Source: Desulfurobacterium sp. TC5-1
Lineage (GTDB): Bacteria; Aquificota; Aquificia; Desulfurobacteriales; Desulfurobacteriaceae
Assembly (NCBI RefSeq): GCF_000421485.1
Contig: NZ_ATXC01000001.1
Coordinates: forward strand, 985,087-1,049,086
Length of the DNA: 64,000 nt
Direction of reading: 5' to 3'
Both the position numbers and the translations under genes were made by a program. Below the pieces are notes generated by a model. It saw nothing but the letters and a program-made list of their open reading frames with translations. It was not told the DNA's origin and made no database searches. This document shows positions 37,302 through 47,460 of this stretch, one piece after another (the stretch's first letter is position 1; each line of letters starts with the position of its first letter).

Positions 37302-37988
37302 CTAAATTACCTTGACAGGTCTCCCTTTCTGTGAGATCAGCCACTTAGCGATAAAAAGTCCTGCTAAAAATCCGCCTATATGGGCAAACCAGGCAACACC
37401 TGCACCACCGGCTGAAGCAGTGGAAAGAAGGCTTAAAAGTTGCATAATAAACCAAAAAATTATCCAGACGTACGCCGGAATAACAATAACATCTATGAAA
37501 AAGCCAAGAAAAACAAGTGTAACAATCTTTGCATCCGGATAAAGGATAAAATATGCCCCCAATACACCACTTATTGCCCCAGATGCACCAATCAATGGTG
37601 CCACCGAATCGGGATAGGCAAAAACCTGTATAAGAGCGGCAACTATACCGCAAAAAGTATAAAAAAGAAAAAAGGGTATTTTCCCAAAGTAATCCTCAAC
37701 ATTGTCACCAAAAATCCACAGGAAAAGCATGTTTCCCAGAATGTGAAAGAAACCACCATGGAGGTACTGATGCGTTATCAGATTACCATAAGGCGTAAAA
37801 GGATCTGGCGGCGGAATATCAACACCGTGAGTTATCTCGTAAGGAACAACTCCAAAAGCGTGAATGAGATAGATAACATACTTTCCGGCAGCCAATTCGT
37901 AGAAAAAAATAACAAAGCAGGTTATCACCAAAAAGGTGGTAACCACAGGAACTGTTCTACTTTTATTTAGATCCTTTAGTGGTATCAC
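37302..37988 (-). CDS. Rhomboid intramembrane serine protease
   Basis: 228 residues, six to seven membrane helices. The catalytic serine lies in IGASGAISG (helix 4), the catalytic histidine in FAHIGGFLAG (helix 6), and the conserved HQYLHGGFFHILGNMLFLW supplies the H..N of helix 2. It cleaves membrane-protein substrates within the bilayer. It is encoded 3 bp after the dUTPase-fusion gene in the pnp direction, perhaps the end of that operon. Confidence 0.95.
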   Translation of the reverse strand: MIPLKDLNKSRTVPVVTTFLVITCFVIFFYELAAGKYVIYLIHAFGVVPYEITHGVDIPPPDPFTPYGNLITHQYLHGGFFHILGNMLFLWIFGDNVEDYFGKIPFFLFYTFCGIVAALIQVFAYPDSVAPLIGASGAISGVLGAYFILYPDAKIVTLVFLGFFIDVIVIPAYVWIIFWFIMQLLSLLSTASAGGAGVAWFAHIGGFLAGLFIAKWLISQKGRPVKVI

Positions 37989-37991
37989 CTG

Positions 37992-38855
37992 TTACCTTCC
38001 TGTGCTTCCAAATCCTCCCTCCCCTCTTAACGTCTCGTCAAGAGATGCAACCTGCCGCATCTCAAGGGGATAGTAGCGTCTCGGTATAAGCTGTACCGCC
38101 CTCCAAGGAAGCTCCGGCTCTGGTGCTTCAGAATTAACCTTAACAAGAGGAACCTTAATCGTTCCCCTGTAAGTCATATCTATAATACCAACAGAGTTTG
38201 CCAGCATGAAACCACTTTTAAATATGCTTGAACGTGGTACAAGGTCAAGATAATACCCCGCAGGCGGCTTAACTTTTACCTTTGTATCAAAGAAATAGAC
38301 ATTTCCTTCTTTCTTTATCAACTCGACAAGGTGAAGATCCCACCCACTATCAGAAACCCTCTTTTTAAACGGCGGAATGCCTCCGTCATCAACAGCAACC
38401 TCTATGTACTTTCTCTCCCACTGAGAACCGAAGAGAAAAGAAAGAAACTTTTCAAAGTGGTAGTTGGAACGCTCTCCGGATGACTCATCGTAAATGGCGT
38501 GCAGAAAAAGCGTGGCTCCATCACCGTTTAAGAAAAAGCCTTCTTTTGTCTTTACCGGAAAAAACGGTGACAGAACATTTTCCATTTCCTTCTCAAAGGA
38601 AGAAATTAGAGGAATAAATACACTCTTGTTTCCCCACACACCACCAGCTTCAAATGCACCCTTAACAAACTCAATATCAACTTTATCAACGGAAGGAAAG
38701 GCAGGAAGAGAAAGAACAAAGTGGTTCTCCTCCCTATCTATCTTACCACCAAATATATCGTGAAGTTTAACGGCAACATCCAAAAATCTATCGTCAAAAG
38801 CTATTCTTGTTCCTTTTACATATACCCAGCCGGCACCCCAGCTTAACTTACTCAC
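37992..38855 (-). CDS. dut: dUTPase with an extra N-terminal LAGLIDADG-like domain
   Basis: 287 residues, almost twice a normal dUTPase. The C-terminal half (from about 150) has all five trimeric dUTPase motifs: SDSGWDLHLVE, PRSSIFKSGF, NSVGIIDMTYRG with the catalytic Asp, RAVQLIPRR and RGEGGFGSTGR. It should hydrolyse dUTP to dUMP. The N-terminal half (1-145) is foreign to dUTPases; IEFVKGAFEAGGVWG resembles one LAGLIDADG helix and NGDGATLFLHAIY with HFEKFLSFL resembles the later part of that fold. The acid that would end the motif is glycine, so cleavage activity is doubtful. The start overlaps the pnp stop by 4 nt. Confidence 0.85.
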   Translation of the reverse strand: MSKLSWGAGWVYVKGTRIAFDDRFLDVAVKLHDIFGGKIDREENHFVLSLPAFPSVDKVDIEFVKGAFEAGGVWGNKSVFIPLISSFEKEMENVLSPFFPVKTKEGFFLNGDGATLFLHAIYDESSGERSNYHFEKFLSFLFGSQWERKYIEVAVDDGGIPPFKKRVSDSGWDLHLVELIKKEGNVYFFDTKVKVKPPAGYYLDLVPRSSIFKSGFMLANSVGIIDMTYRGTIKVPLVKVNSEAPEPELPWRAVQLIPRRYYPLEMRQVASLDETLRGEGGFGSTGR

Positions 38856-40990
38856 TCTTCATCAACCTCCGGTGCAGAGTAGAAACCGCCGCTCTTCCTC
38901 AATTCTCTCTCCTCTTCCTCGTTAACATCTATCCTGCTGAGTTTCGGTCTTCCCATCTGATCAACATCAACAACCTTAACAGGAAGAAGATCACCGACCT
39001 TTATCTTCTTGAAAATGTCCTCTTTAAGTTCAGGAGGAAGTTTAGATATGTGAACAAGTCCAACTTTACCGGGAATCATTTCCACGAAGGCACCATAATT
39101 TTCAACTCTTGTAACTTTTCCAAGGTAAGTATTACCAACAGCTATATCTCTTGTAACATCCTGTATCATTTTTATAGCCTGCATTGCCGCTTCTTCAGAA
39201 GGTGCTGAAACGAGAACTGTCCCGTCTTCTTTTATGTCTATCTTAACACCAGCCTTATCAAGAATCATTTTAATCGTCTTTCCGCCAGGACCTATAAGAT
39301 CTCTTGTCTTATCAGGATCAATATGAGTTGTAACGATCCTTGGTGCATAAGGCGAAATTTCCTTGCGCGGTTTGCTTATCACGGCATCCATTTTGTCAAG
39401 GATAAACATTCTTCCATCCCTTGCCTGCTTTAAAGCCGTTACAAGAATATCCCTATTTATACCTGTTACCTTCAAATCCATCTGAATTGCAGTAACACCC
39501 TTCCTCGTACCTGCAACCTTAAAGTCCATATCACCAAGGTGATCCTCATCACCCAAAATATCAGAGAGAACAACAAATTTATCACCTTCAATAATCAGTC
39601 CCATGGCAATACCGGCAACCTGAGCCTTTATAGGAACACCTGCATCCATAAGTGAAAGACTTCCACCACAAACAGTTGCCATTGAGGATGAGCCGTTTGA
39701 TTCAAGAATATCTGAAACAACTCTTATAACATAAGGGAATTCAGATTCGTCAGGAATAACAGGAGCAAGGGCTCTTTCTGCAAGGGCACCATGTCCTATC
39801 TCTCTCCTTCCAGGTCCTCTCATAGGAGAAATCTCACCAACACAGAAAGGCGGGAAGTTGTAGTGAAGCATAAATCTCTTCTCTTCACCTGGCATCAAAC
39901 CCTCAACGAACTGATACTCCTCCGGTGTTCCCAACGTTGTAGTAACAAGAGCCTGTGTCTGTCCTCTCGTAAATAGGGCAGAACCGTGAGCCCTTGGAAG
40001 CGTTCCCACCTCTATGGAAATAGGCCTTATCTCATCTGGCTTTCTTCCATCGATCCTTACACCTTTCTCAAGAACAAGCTGTCTAACAAACTTTTTCTCG
40101 GCTTCAGCAAAGGCCTCTTTTGCAAGTTTTGCGAGCTCTTCAGGAATATTAAGCTCAACAAACATCTCTTCCCTTAGAGCACGAAGTTTCATTCGCCTTT
40201 CGTGCTTGTCAGGAATGGTTATTACAGGCTCTATCCTTTCAATTACCCACTTTTCTATCTTATCTTTGGTCTCTTCATCAAGAGACGGAACAGTAAATTC
40301 ATACTTTTCTTTACCCACAAGACTTCTAAGCTCTTCCTGAAGCTTTATTATCTTCTTAATCTCTTCATGGGCAAAAAGGATAGCATCAAGGACTTCTTCC
40401 TCTGGAACCTCATTTGCACCACCTTCAACCATAACAACAGCATCTTCCGTTCCGGAAACAATAAGGTTAATATCGGCCCGGTGTCTCTCCTCGTAAGAGG
40501 GATTAATCACAAGCTTACCATCTATACGGCATACCCTAACGCCGGCAACTGGTTTTTCAAAGGGAATTCTTGAAATGTGAAGTGCTGCTGAAGCGCCATT
40601 TATCGCAAGAATTGAAGGATCGTTTTCCTGGTCAGCAGAAATGACAAAGGCTATTACCTGAACATCGTTTCTGAAACCTTTTGGAAAGATTGGACGGATT
40701 GATCGATCTATAACCCTTGACTTCAGAACCTCTTCATCAGAAGGTTTCCCCTCTCTTTTGATGAATCCACCAGGAATTTTCCCGGCAGCGTAAGCTCTCT
40801 CCCTATACTCAACAAGCAGTGGAAAGAAATCTATATCTTCCCTTGGCTCATCAGACATTACCGCTGTGACAAGAACAACTGTATCACCCTGAGAAACAAG
40901 AACACTCCCATCTGCCTGTTTGGCCACCTTTCCTGTTTGAAAAACAAGAGGTCTCCCTCCAATTTCACCTGAAACTTCTGTTATTGACAT
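38852..40990 (-). CDS. pnp: Polyribonucleotide nucleotidyltransferase (PNPase)
   Basis: 712 residues. Two RNase PH domains (GGRPLVFQTGKVAKQADGS at the N-terminus; RAHGSALFTRGQTQALVTTT in the second), an alpha-helical linker, then KH (IGPGGKTIKMILDKAG) and S1 (GNTYLGKVTRVENYGAFVEM) domains. It degrades mRNA by phosphorolysis. It lies downstream of rpsO as in most bacteria, but behind a strong terminator and with a likely promoter of its own around 41071-41076 (TATACT on the minus strand); the leader of about 75 nt could carry autoregulation. Confidence 0.98.
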   Translation of the reverse strand: MSITEVSGEIGGRPLVFQTGKVAKQADGSVLVSQGDTVVLVTAVMSDEPREDIDFFPLLVEYRERAYAAGKIPGGFIKREGKPSDEEVLKSRVIDRSIRPIFPKGFRNDVQVIAFVISADQENDPSILAINGASAALHISRIPFEKPVAGVRVCRIDGKLVINPSYEERHRADINLIVSGTEDAVVMVEGGANEVPEEEVLDAILFAHEEIKKIIKLQEELRSLVGKEKYEFTVPSLDEETKDKIEKWVIERIEPVITIPDKHERRMKLRALREEMFVELNIPEELAKLAKEAFAEAEKKFVRQLVLEKGVRIDGRKPDEIRPISIEVGTLPRAHGSALFTRGQTQALVTTTLGTPEEYQFVEGLMPGEEKRFMLHYNFPPFCVGEISPMRGPGRREIGHGALAERALAPVIPDESEFPYVIRVVSDILESNGSSSMATVCGGSLSLMDAGVPIKAQVAGIAMGLIIEGDKFVVLSDILGDEDHLGDMDFKVAGTRKGVTAIQMDLKVTGINRDILVTALKQARDGRMFILDKMDAVISKPRKEISPYAPRIVTTHIDPDKTRDLIGPGGKTIKMILDKAGVKIDIKEDGTVLVSAPSEEAAMQAIKMIQDVTRDIAVGNTYLGKVTRVENYGAFVEMIPGKVGLVHISKLPPELKEDIFKKIKVGDLLPVKVVDVDQMGRPKLSRIDVNEEEERELRKSGGFYSAPEVDEE

Positions 40991-41118
40991 CTGTTTCCTC
41001 CTTAAAATACCTTTATCACAATCTATCCATATAAACGGTTATTTTTCTTATTTGTAAAACACATGTATAGTATATCACTAAACCGGAAACGTTCGATAAA
41101 GGAATTTTGATGGCTGAA

Positions 41119-41147
41119 AAAAGAAAAGGGGGCTTTGAAGCCCCCTG
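41119..41147 (-). terminator. Terminator after rpsO
   Basis: GGGGGC/GCCCCC stem (41128-41133 with 41140-41145) followed on the minus strand by TTTTCTTTTTTC. It lies 3 bp from the rpsO stop and separates rpsO from pnp. Confidence 0.9.
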
Positions 41148-41149
41148 GA

Positions 41150-41419
41150 TTACTTTCTTAAACCAAGCTTCAGAACGATATTCTTATACCTGTTAAAGTC
41201 TTTCTCTTTCAAATACTTCAGAAGTCTTTTCCTTCTTCCTACCAACTTGTAAAGGGCTCTCTTGTTGTTGTTATCGTGCTTATGCTCTTTAAAATGCTCC
41301 GTTAGAATTTTAATCCTTTCAGTAAGAAGAGCTATCTGCACTTCTGGTGAACCGGTATCCTTCTCATGGAAACCGTACTTCTTTATAATTTCTTGCTTTA
41401 CATCTTTATCTACAGCCAT
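41150..41419 (-). CDS. rpsO: 30S ribosomal protein S15
   Basis: 89 residues from ATG 41419 (GGAGG six bases upstream), exactly the family length. S15 motifs: [34 protein letters not shown] and RLLKYLK. It binds 16S rRNA helices 20-22 early in small-subunit assembly. The 45-nt leader may be a target of S15 autoregulation. Confidence 0.98.
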   Translation of the reverse strand: MAVDKDVKQEIIKKYGFHEKDTGSPEVQIALLTERIKILTEHFKEHKHDNNNKRALYKLVGRRKRLLKYLKEKDFNRYKNIVLKLGLRK

Positions 41420-41463
41420 CAAAAACCTCCTATTCTGTTTCACCGGTGGCAAAGGCAAAGTGA

Positions 41464-41492
41464 AATTTATCAAAGAGAGTATCGTTTGTAAA
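41464..41492 (-). promoter_or_regulatory. Probable promoter of rpsO
   Basis: TTTACA (41487-41492, 5 of 6 for -35), 17 bp, TAAATT (41464-41469, 4 of 6 for -10) on the minus strand; the start of transcription would be about 40 nt before the ATG. Confidence 0.5.
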
Positions 41493-41528
41493 GGGGCAAC
41501 TCCTTTTTTCTAAAAAAACAAATTCAAG

Positions 41529-41534
41529 TATAAT
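41529..41534 (+). promoter_or_regulatory. -10 element for the TatA-like gene
   Basis: A perfect TATAAT 45 bp before the GTG start, in the divergent region with rpsO; no good -35 is evident at the proper distance. Confidence 0.45.
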
Positions 41535-41578
41535 GTATATTAGCATACCACGACGTTAATGAAAAGTTGGAGGAAACC

Positions 41579-41758
41579 GTGCTTGAATGGATACTGATTG
41601 CAATTATTGCCGTTCTTGCGTTTAAAGGTGACAGGCTCATAAAATTAATCAAAAGTTTCAAGATAGCCAAAGAAGAGTTTAAAAAAGGAAAAGAAGGCAT
41701 AGAAGAAGAGGTGCTGTGCGACGGCAAACCAACGATAAAAGTGGTTAAAAAAGGATAA
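41579..41758 (+). CDS. TatA-like small membrane protein
   Basis: 59 residues from GTG 41579, placed five bases after GGAGG; an upstream in-frame TTG overlaps that SD and is less likely. A short hydrophobic N-terminal helix (LEWILIAIIAVLAF) is followed by a KGDRL hinge and a basic amphipathic helix (IKLIKSFKIAKEEFKKG), the plan of TatA/B/E. The normal phenylalanine-glycine hinge is here F-K-G. The C-terminus is acidic then hydrophobic. It could be a diverged Tat component or an unrelated single-span protein; no tatC is near. Confidence 0.6.
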   Translation: MLEWILIAIIAVLAFKGDRLIKLIKSFKIAKEEFKKGKEGIEEEVLCDGKPTIKVVKKG

Positions 41759-41816
41759 TTCTGCCCTGATAACTGATATAATCTCTCTGTAAATATCCTT
41801 CAAACTCCGAGGCATC

Positions 41817-42227
41817 ATGAAAGACGAGCTCAACCTTCCCAAGAGAGATAACTTCTGTTTTGTCTGCGGTGAAGAAAATCCTAAAGGAATGCACCTAAAA
41901 TTCAACAAGTATTCAGACAGAGTTGAAAGTACATTCAGTTTAGACAAAATTTATCAGGGATACGATAACATTATCCATGGAGGCATTATCTCTCTTATAT
42001 TAGACGAAGCAATGGCCTATCTGCAAAGTAAAGAAGAAAGATTCCTTACCGGAAGAATAACTGTCAAGTTTCACAACCCACTGCTGGCAGGTGAGGAGGT
42101 AAAAGTAAAAGCGTGGATAAAGAAAGATAGAAAGAGAATAAAAGAGACCTGCGCCGTCATGGAAAAGTTAGACGGAACAAAAATAGCTGAAGCTGAAGCC
42201 ATTATGTTTGTGAGGAGAGAGAAATGA
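41817..42227 (+). CDS. Hotdog-fold thioesterase-like protein (PaaI type)
   Basis: 136 residues. After a CFVCGEENPKGMHL start, common in this sub-family, comes the hotdog motif IIHGGIISLILDEAMAY, then TVKFHNPLLAGEEV. It is predicted to hydrolyse acyl-CoA or acyl-ACP thioesters. The stop overlaps the start of the SH3-like gene by 4 nt. The cysteine pair at the N-terminus is a conserved feature of unknown use. Confidence 0.85.
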   Translation: MKDELNLPKRDNFCFVCGEENPKGMHLKFNKYSDRVESTFSLDKIYQGYDNIIHGGIISLILDEAMAYLQSKEERFLTGRITVKFHNPLLAGEEVKVKAWIKKDRKRIKETCAVMEKLDGTKIAEAEAIMFVRREK

Positions 42228-43360
42228 GGTTAATTAAAAATATTGCTTTAGCGACCATTATATTTGGTCTATTCAATACGACGGCGGTAGCTGATACTGC
42301 AACGGTGATGATAGACTCTCTATCCGTAAGAACAAAACCAAAGGGAGAAATTGTAGAAACTATAGACAAAAATTCACAAATCCCCGTTTTCAACTATTAC
42401 AAAAACTGGATAAGAAGCCAAAATGGATGGACTGACAGCGATTTTACAAAATTAGAGGAAAACCTACCTGATGTCCTTTTTACTGAAGAAATAAAAGGGA
42501 AATTTATTCTTATCAACAAAGAAAAAAATGGACTGTCAAGAACCGGTAAAACAGTCCTCAAAGCCGGAAAAGTGTATCCCGTTGTAACTCTTAAAGGTGA
42601 TGTTGCAGTAGTTCAAACAGAAAAAGGACCTGTTTCCTTTTCAACAGACTTTACAACCCTGCTCAGCGGCCAATTCCCGGCAGGTATTCTCATGAAAAAC
42701 GCCTCTCTAATATCCCCCGAGACGGGAAGAGAAATAGCTTTTATTAAAAAAGGAACCTTCTGCATAAAACTAAAAGACAACCTCTTTTTGGTCAACGGCA
42801 TTGCCGGAAATCTCGTTCCCATTCATTCTTCCCAAAATTCTTACTTCTCCATATCAACATTGCTCAACAAACTTAACATGGTAATAGATACATTTAACAG
42901 TGCACGTGTATCCAGTGCTATTACAGAAAGGCTGGGATACTTCCCAAAAGTTTTGCCTCTCACGGAAAAAGATGTTCGCTCGGTCTCTCTTGAAAACGGG
43001 AAAAGGGGCATTTTTGTGGATCTCAGATATCTATTCTATGACTTGGACGGTTCCGAAATAAAGGACAGAAAGACACGTCTTATCCTTAAAAAAGGAAACG
43101 AGGTTTTCTGGCAAAAGTTAGCAAAGGAAATATTTGAATCCTCTTCAAACATAAAATTTGTTCAGCTCAACATACTGAGATTTAATGGGAACGGAAATTT
43201 CGCGAAGAAAGGATTTGTGGCTGTTGGCGTAACAGATTACAGAAACGGTATCTGCGACGCTCCACCGGAACAGTTTATGGACAGAACAGAATCGGAACTG
43301 AGCGAAGATCTCTGGTTCTTTGCAAACGAAGTCTATGAGAGGGTAGAAAATGGAAATTAA
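42224..43360 (+). CDS. Secreted protein with N-terminal SH3-like domain
   Basis: 378 residues. A signal peptide (residues 1-23, ending TAVADTA) is followed by a bacterial SH3-like domain (VMIDSLSVRTKPKGEIVETI ... NWIRSQNGWTDSDF; the tandem residues SVRTKP and GW are typical). The remaining 300 residues contain beta-rich segments and match nothing I know. Such SH3b domains bind peptidoglycan or act as periplasmic sensors. It lies between a thioesterase and yggS with overlapping ends, so it is in an operon with housekeeping genes. Confidence 0.7.
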   Translation: MRLIKNIALATIIFGLFNTTAVADTATVMIDSLSVRTKPKGEIVETIDKNSQIPVFNYYKNWIRSQNGWTDSDFTKLEENLPDVLFTEEIKGKFILINKEKNGLSRTGKTVLKAGKVYPVVTLKGDVAVVQTEKGPVSFSTDFTTLLSGQFPAGILMKNASLISPETGREIAFIKKGTFCIKLKDNLFLVNGIAGNLVPIHSSQNSYFSISTLLNKLNMVIDTFNSARVSSAITERLGYFPKVLPLTEKDVRSVSLENGKRGIFVDLRYLFYDLDGSEIKDRKTRLILKKGNEVFWQKLAKEIFESSSNIKFVQLNILRFNGNGNFAKKGFVAVGVTDYRNGICDAPPEQFMDRTESELSEDLWFFANEVYERVENGN

Positions 43361-44036
43361 AGAGAGGATATCCATCATAAAAGAAAGAATGGCAAAAGCT
43401 GCCGAAAGAGCAGGTAGAAAACCCGAAGAGATAACGTTGCTTGCCGCCTCAAAGACAAGAACCCCTGATGAAATCAGAGAAGCATTCGAAGCCGGTGTAA
43501 AGATTTTTGGTGAAAATCGTGTACAAGAAGCAAGGAACAAAATTCCCGCTCTCTCAGACCTTCCAATAGAATGGCATCTTATAGGACACCTTCAAAAAAA
43601 CAAAGCAAAGTACGCAGTTAAAATGTTTAAACTCATTCACTCAGTCGATTCAATATCTTTGATAGAAGAACTTGAAAAAAGAGCTGCAAAAGAACATAAA
43701 ATCCAGGAAATTCTTATAGAAGTTAAACTCTCCCCCGAAGAAACAAAGCACGGATGCAAAGAAGAGGAAGTACCACAACTAATAGAAAACATCTTTGAAA
43801 AAGAACACCTGAAACTCTCAGGATTTATGGTAGTTCCACCATACCTTGAAAATCCTGAAGAAGTAAGACCATATTTCCGTAAATTGAGAGAAATAAAAGA
43901 GTTCATGGAAAAAACTTTCGAAACCAAATTCCCCCATCTATCAATGGGCATGTCCCATGATTTTGAAGTTGCAATAGAAGAAGGGGCAACAATTGTTAGA
44001 ATTGGAACAGCACTTTTTGGACCAAGAAACTATTGA
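43350..44036 (+). CDS. Pyridoxal-phosphate homeostasis protein (YggS/PLPBP)
   Basis: 228 residues. Alanine-racemase N-terminal-like barrel with the PLP lysine in LLAASKTRTPDEI, then IFGENRVQEARNK, WHLIGHLQKNKAKYA and SMGMSHDFEVAIEEGAT. It has no known enzyme activity but keeps PLP and amino-acid pools in balance. The start overlaps the previous gene by 11 nt; purL follows 12 bp later. Confidence 0.96.
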   Translation: MEIKERISIIKERMAKAAERAGRKPEEITLLAASKTRTPDEIREAFEAGVKIFGENRVQEARNKIPALSDLPIEWHLIGHLQKNKAKYAVKMFKLIHSVDSISLIEELEKRAAKEHKIQEILIEVKLSPEETKHGCKEEEVPQLIENIFEKEHLKLSGFMVVPPYLENPEEVRPYFRKLREIKEFMEKTFETKFPHLSMGMSHDFEVAIEEGATIVRIGTALFGPRNY

Positions 44037-44048
44037 AGGAGCCACAAC

Positions 44049-46262
44049 ATGGACAGAAAAACTATAGAAAGCCATGTAACAATGGAAGAGTACAAAAAAA
44101 TAGTTGATCTTTTGGGAAGAGAACCTAACCTTGTTGAACTTGGAATATTCTCTGCCATGTGGTCTGAACACTGTTCGTACAAATCCTCAAGAGTCCATCT
44201 ATCAAAGTTTCCAACAAAAGCACCATGGGTTGTTCAGGGACCTGGAGAAAATGCAGGAATAATCATGGTTGATGAAGAAAAAGAAATATGTGCGGCGTTT
44301 AAAGTGGAATCACACAACCACCCATCATTCATAGAACCGTTCAACGGAGCAGCTACCGGCGTAGGAGGTATTTTAAGAGACGTTTTCACAATGGGTGCAA
44401 GACCCATAGCTTGCATGGACTCTCTCAGGTTTGGTGAACTTAACGACCCTAAGATGAAATACATCGTTAAAGGTGTTGTCTCCGGAATAAGTCACTACGG
44501 AAACTGCGTCGGTGTGCCAACCGTAGGCGGTGAAGCCTACTTTGATAGCTGTTATCAGACAAACCCTCTTGTAAACGCTTTCGCCCTAGGCCTTGTTGAA
44601 AAGAAAAAGATATTCTACGCAAGAGCTGCAGGAATTGGTAACCCTGTAATCTACGTAGGTTCTAAAACAGGAAGAGACGGAATACACGGTGCAACAATGG
44701 CTTCAGAAGAATTCTCCTCAGAAGAAGAAGTTGAAAAGAAGGCAAATGTCCAGGTTGGCGACCCATTTGTTGAAAAACTGCTCATAGAGGCATGCCTTGA
44801 AGCCATGGAAACAGACGGAATAGTAGCCATCCAGGACATGGGAGCTGCAGGTCTAACATCATCATCTGTAGAAATGGCCTCAAGGGGAAACGTCGGAATA
44901 AAGCTTGACCTTGATAAGGTTCCAACAAGAGAAGAGGGAATGACTCCCTACGAAATAATGCTTTCTGAATCGCAGGAAAGAATGTTAGTCGTATGCGAGA
45001 AAGGAAAAGAAGAGAAGGTTATGAACGTGTTTAAAAAATGGGGCCTTGACGCTTGCGTAATAGGTGAAATCATAGAAAAACCTGTTATCAAGCTATTGTG
45101 GCACGGCGAAAAAGTTGCCGAACTTCCAATAGACATACTGACAGAGGAAGCACCTGTATATTATAGACCTTTTAAAATGCCTTCATACATAAAAGAAAAC
45201 ATGAAATACAATCCTGAAGAGATAGAAGAACCAAGAGACTACAACGAAATTACAAAGAAACTTCTCTCTTCTCCAACGATAGCAAGCAAACGCTGGATAT
45301 ACCAGCAGTACGACCACATGGTTCAGATTAACACCACTGTATATCCAGGATCTGATGCTGCTGTTTTAAGAGTAAAAGGAACAGAAAAAGGAATAGCTAT
45401 AAGCTCTGACTGCAACTCCCGCTACTGTTACCTTAATCCGTACGAAGGTGGAAAGATTGCTGTAGCTGAAGCGGCAAGGAACGTAGCCTGCAGCGGAGCA
45501 GTACCAAAAGCAATAACAGACTGCCTCAACTTTGGAAGTCCGGAGGACCCGGAAATAATGTGGCAGTTTGTAAAGTGCACCGATGGAATGGCTGACGCCT
45601 GTAAGATCCTTGAAACGCCCGTTGTTAGCGGTAATGTGAGTTTTTACAACGAAACCGTTGTTGGTGACAGAAAGAGAGCCATATTCCCGACACCTACCGT
45701 GGTCTGTGTAGGTGTACTTGAAAACATTGAAAACAGAACAACAAAGGACTTTAAAGACGAAGGTGATGTCATTATCCTGTTAGGCGAAAACAGCGGTAAC
45801 ATCTCCGGAAGCGAATACCAAAAACTTGTAGAAGGCGAATTTAAGGGAACGGGACAGGCTATAGACCTAACTTTCGAAAAGAACCTCCAGAAAAGTATTG
45901 TAGAAGCAATATCCAAAGGTTTCATAAAAAGTGCTCACGATATATCCGAAGGTGGAATAGCAGTGGCTCTATTTGAATCTGCCTTTGGAAACGGTATTGG
46001 ATTTGAAGTAAATATAGAAGACGATATAAGGACTGACTTCCTTCTTTTTGGTGAGGAACAGAGTCGTATAATCATATCTGTTTCCCCGGAAAACGCCGAA
46101 AAGGCACTTAAATTCTTTGAAAAGAAAGCCATCCCGGCTAAAATAATAGGAAAAACCGGCGGCGAAAATGGAAGAATAATGCATAAGAGTAGAGAAGTTA
46201 TAAACATACCCTTAGTGGAAGCGCAAACCCTCTATGAGCAGAGTCTTGAAGAAAAACTCTGA
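44049..46262 (+). CDS. purL: Phosphoribosylformylglycinamidine synthase subunit PurL
   Basis: 737 residues, the small PurL type that works with separate PurQ and PurS. Motifs: [15 protein letters not shown] with the catalytic histidine, [36 protein letters not shown] and the second-half [12 protein letters not shown]. It converts FGAR to FGAM in purine synthesis. purQ and purS are not in the window. The 3' end overlaps the histidine kinase start by 29 nt. Confidence 0.97.
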   Translation: MDRKTIESHVTMEEYKKIVDLLGREPNLVELGIFSAMWSEHCSYKSSRVHLSKFPTKAPWVVQGPGENAGIIMVDEEKEICAAFKVESHNHPSFIEPFNGAATGVGGILRDVFTMGARPIACMDSLRFGELNDPKMKYIVKGVVSGISHYGNCVGVPTVGGEAYFDSCYQTNPLVNAFALGLVEKKKIFYARAAGIGNPVIYVGSKTGRDGIHGATMASEEFSSEEEVEKKANVQVGDPFVEKLLIEACLEAMETDGIVAIQDMGAAGLTSSSVEMASRGNVGIKLDLDKVPTREEGMTPYEIMLSESQERMLVVCEKGKEEKVMNVFKKWGLDACVIGEIIEKPVIKLLWHGEKVAELPIDILTEEAPVYYRPFKMPSYIKENMKYNPEEIEEPRDYNEITKKLLSSPTIASKRWIYQQYDHMVQINTTVYPGSDAAVLRVKGTEKGIAISSDCNSRYCYLNPYEGGKIAVAEAARNVACSGAVPKAITDCLNFGSPEDPEIMWQFVKCTDGMADACKILETPVVSGNVSFYNETVVGDRKRAIFPTPTVVCVGVLENIENRTTKDFKDEGDVIILLGENSGNISGSEYQKLVEGEFKGTGQAIDLTFEKNLQKSIVEAISKGFIKSAHDISEGGIAVALFESAFGNGIGFEVNIEDDIRTDFLLFGEEQSRIIISVSPENAEKALKFFEKKAIPAKIIGKTGGENGRIMHKSREVINIPLVEAQTLYEQSLEEKL

Positions 46263-47460
46263 AAAGATAGCTTTTTGGAAGGATTTTTTTCTCTACTATA
46301 AGGTTTCGCGGTTTATATTTTCATCATCACTGTTTCTAATTTTAATCTCCCTCTCTCTTTTGAGAGAGGGAATTATCATTTACAACGTTTATTCCCTCGG
46401 CGTTATCTTCCTATACTCAACCGTATCTCTGCTTTCGCTCTTTTATCGAAGGGAAAACCCCTACGACTTTCTACTCGACATAATGTTCATATCTGCACTT
46501 ATAAAGAGCAACATTCTCTACTGGGACTATATAGCTATACTCTATCTGTTTCCCATATTCTTCTCTGCTTTTTTCCTTGAATCTCCAATAACGGAATTGT
46601 TTCCTGTAATTTCGCTCGTAATCTACGGAATAACACTGTACACCACCAAAATGTACACCCTTCAGGATCTAACGATAAAACTTTTTCTCAACGGTGTTGC
46701 CTTTTTTGCTATATACATAGCTGGAAAAACATTTGCAAAAAAGATGACAAATCAAATGAGATACATAGCAGAATTAGAGGAAGAAAAGAAAAAAAATGAA
46801 GTATTCAAAAGGCTCTACCGCATAAGCGCAGACCTTGCTCACGAAATAAAGAATCCTCTCGCCTCAATAAAAGCAGCTGTGGATCTAATGTTTGAAACGG
46901 AACAGGCAAACAAAAACCTGTTAGAGCTTTTAAAAAGGGAAACAGAACGACTTTCATCAGTTATAAATGACTTTTTGATGCTTTCAAGACCTCTTGATGT
47001 TCATCAAACAGAAGTAGATATAAAAGAACTCATTAAACAGGTTGTTGAAGCAGTTAGATATGTATATCCTGAAAAAAATTGCAAATTGATACTTCCCGAA
47101 AGCAAGATAACTATCAAAATACCATACAAATCTTTCTACTCTGCCATTTCAAATGTGATTAAAAATGCATTTGAGTGGTCAAAAAAAACTGTAATAATTT
47201 CTGTGTCATACGAGAAAGGGCTTCTCAAAATCTGTATAGAAGACGATGGACCCGGAATAAAGGACGAAGAGAAAGAAAAAATATTCGAACCATTTTTCAC
47301 AAAAAAGAAAGAGGGTACAGGACTGGGACTGGCAATAGCCAAAAGAGTCGCCATTGAGTTAGGTGGAAGACTTACAGTCACCTCCTCCATCCATGGAGGC
47401 TGCGTATTTTGCTTTGAAATTCCTGTAGAGGGAGAAAATGAGAGCACTTATAATCGATGA
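46234..47460 (+). CDS. Membrane sensor histidine kinase (NtrB/PilS-like)
   Basis: 408 residues. About six N-terminal membrane spans (residues 25-165) with very short loops, then a coiled-coil linker and the kinase core: H-box [19 protein letters not shown]-box [14 protein letters not shown]1 [14 protein letters not shown]-box [12 protein letters not shown] and G2 [11 protein letters not shown]. There is no PAS domain and no large periplasmic sensor, so the signal is probably sensed in or at the membrane, as for PilS. It overlaps the NtrC-family gene by 23 nt and will phosphorylate its product. Confidence 0.92.
   Translation: MSRVLKKNSEKIAFWKDFFLYYKVSRFIFSSSLFLILISLSLLREGIIIYNVYSLGVIFLYSTVSLLSLFYRRENPYDFLLDIMFISALIKSNILYWDYIAILYLFPIFFSAFFLESPITELFPVISLVIYGITLYTTKMYTLQDLTIKLFLNGVAFFAIYIAGKTFAKKMTNQMRYIAELEEEKKKNEVFKRLYRISADLAHEIKNPLASIKAAVDLMFETEQANKNLLELLKRETERLSSVINDFLMLSRPLDVHQTEVDIKELIKQVVEAVRYVYPEKNCKLILPESKITIKIPYKSFYSAISNVIKNAFEWSKKTVIISVSYEKGLLKICIEDDGPGIKDEEKEKIFEPFFTKKKEGTGLGLAIAKRVAIELGGRLTVTSSIHGGCVFCFEIPVEGENESTYNR

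Noticed and set aside
37992-38855. dUTPase N-terminal domain as an active homing endonuclease or intein
   Set aside because: Only one LAGLIDADG-like helix is seen, its catalytic acid is glycine, and no splicing motifs flank it; the dUTPase is at the C-terminus, not interrupted.
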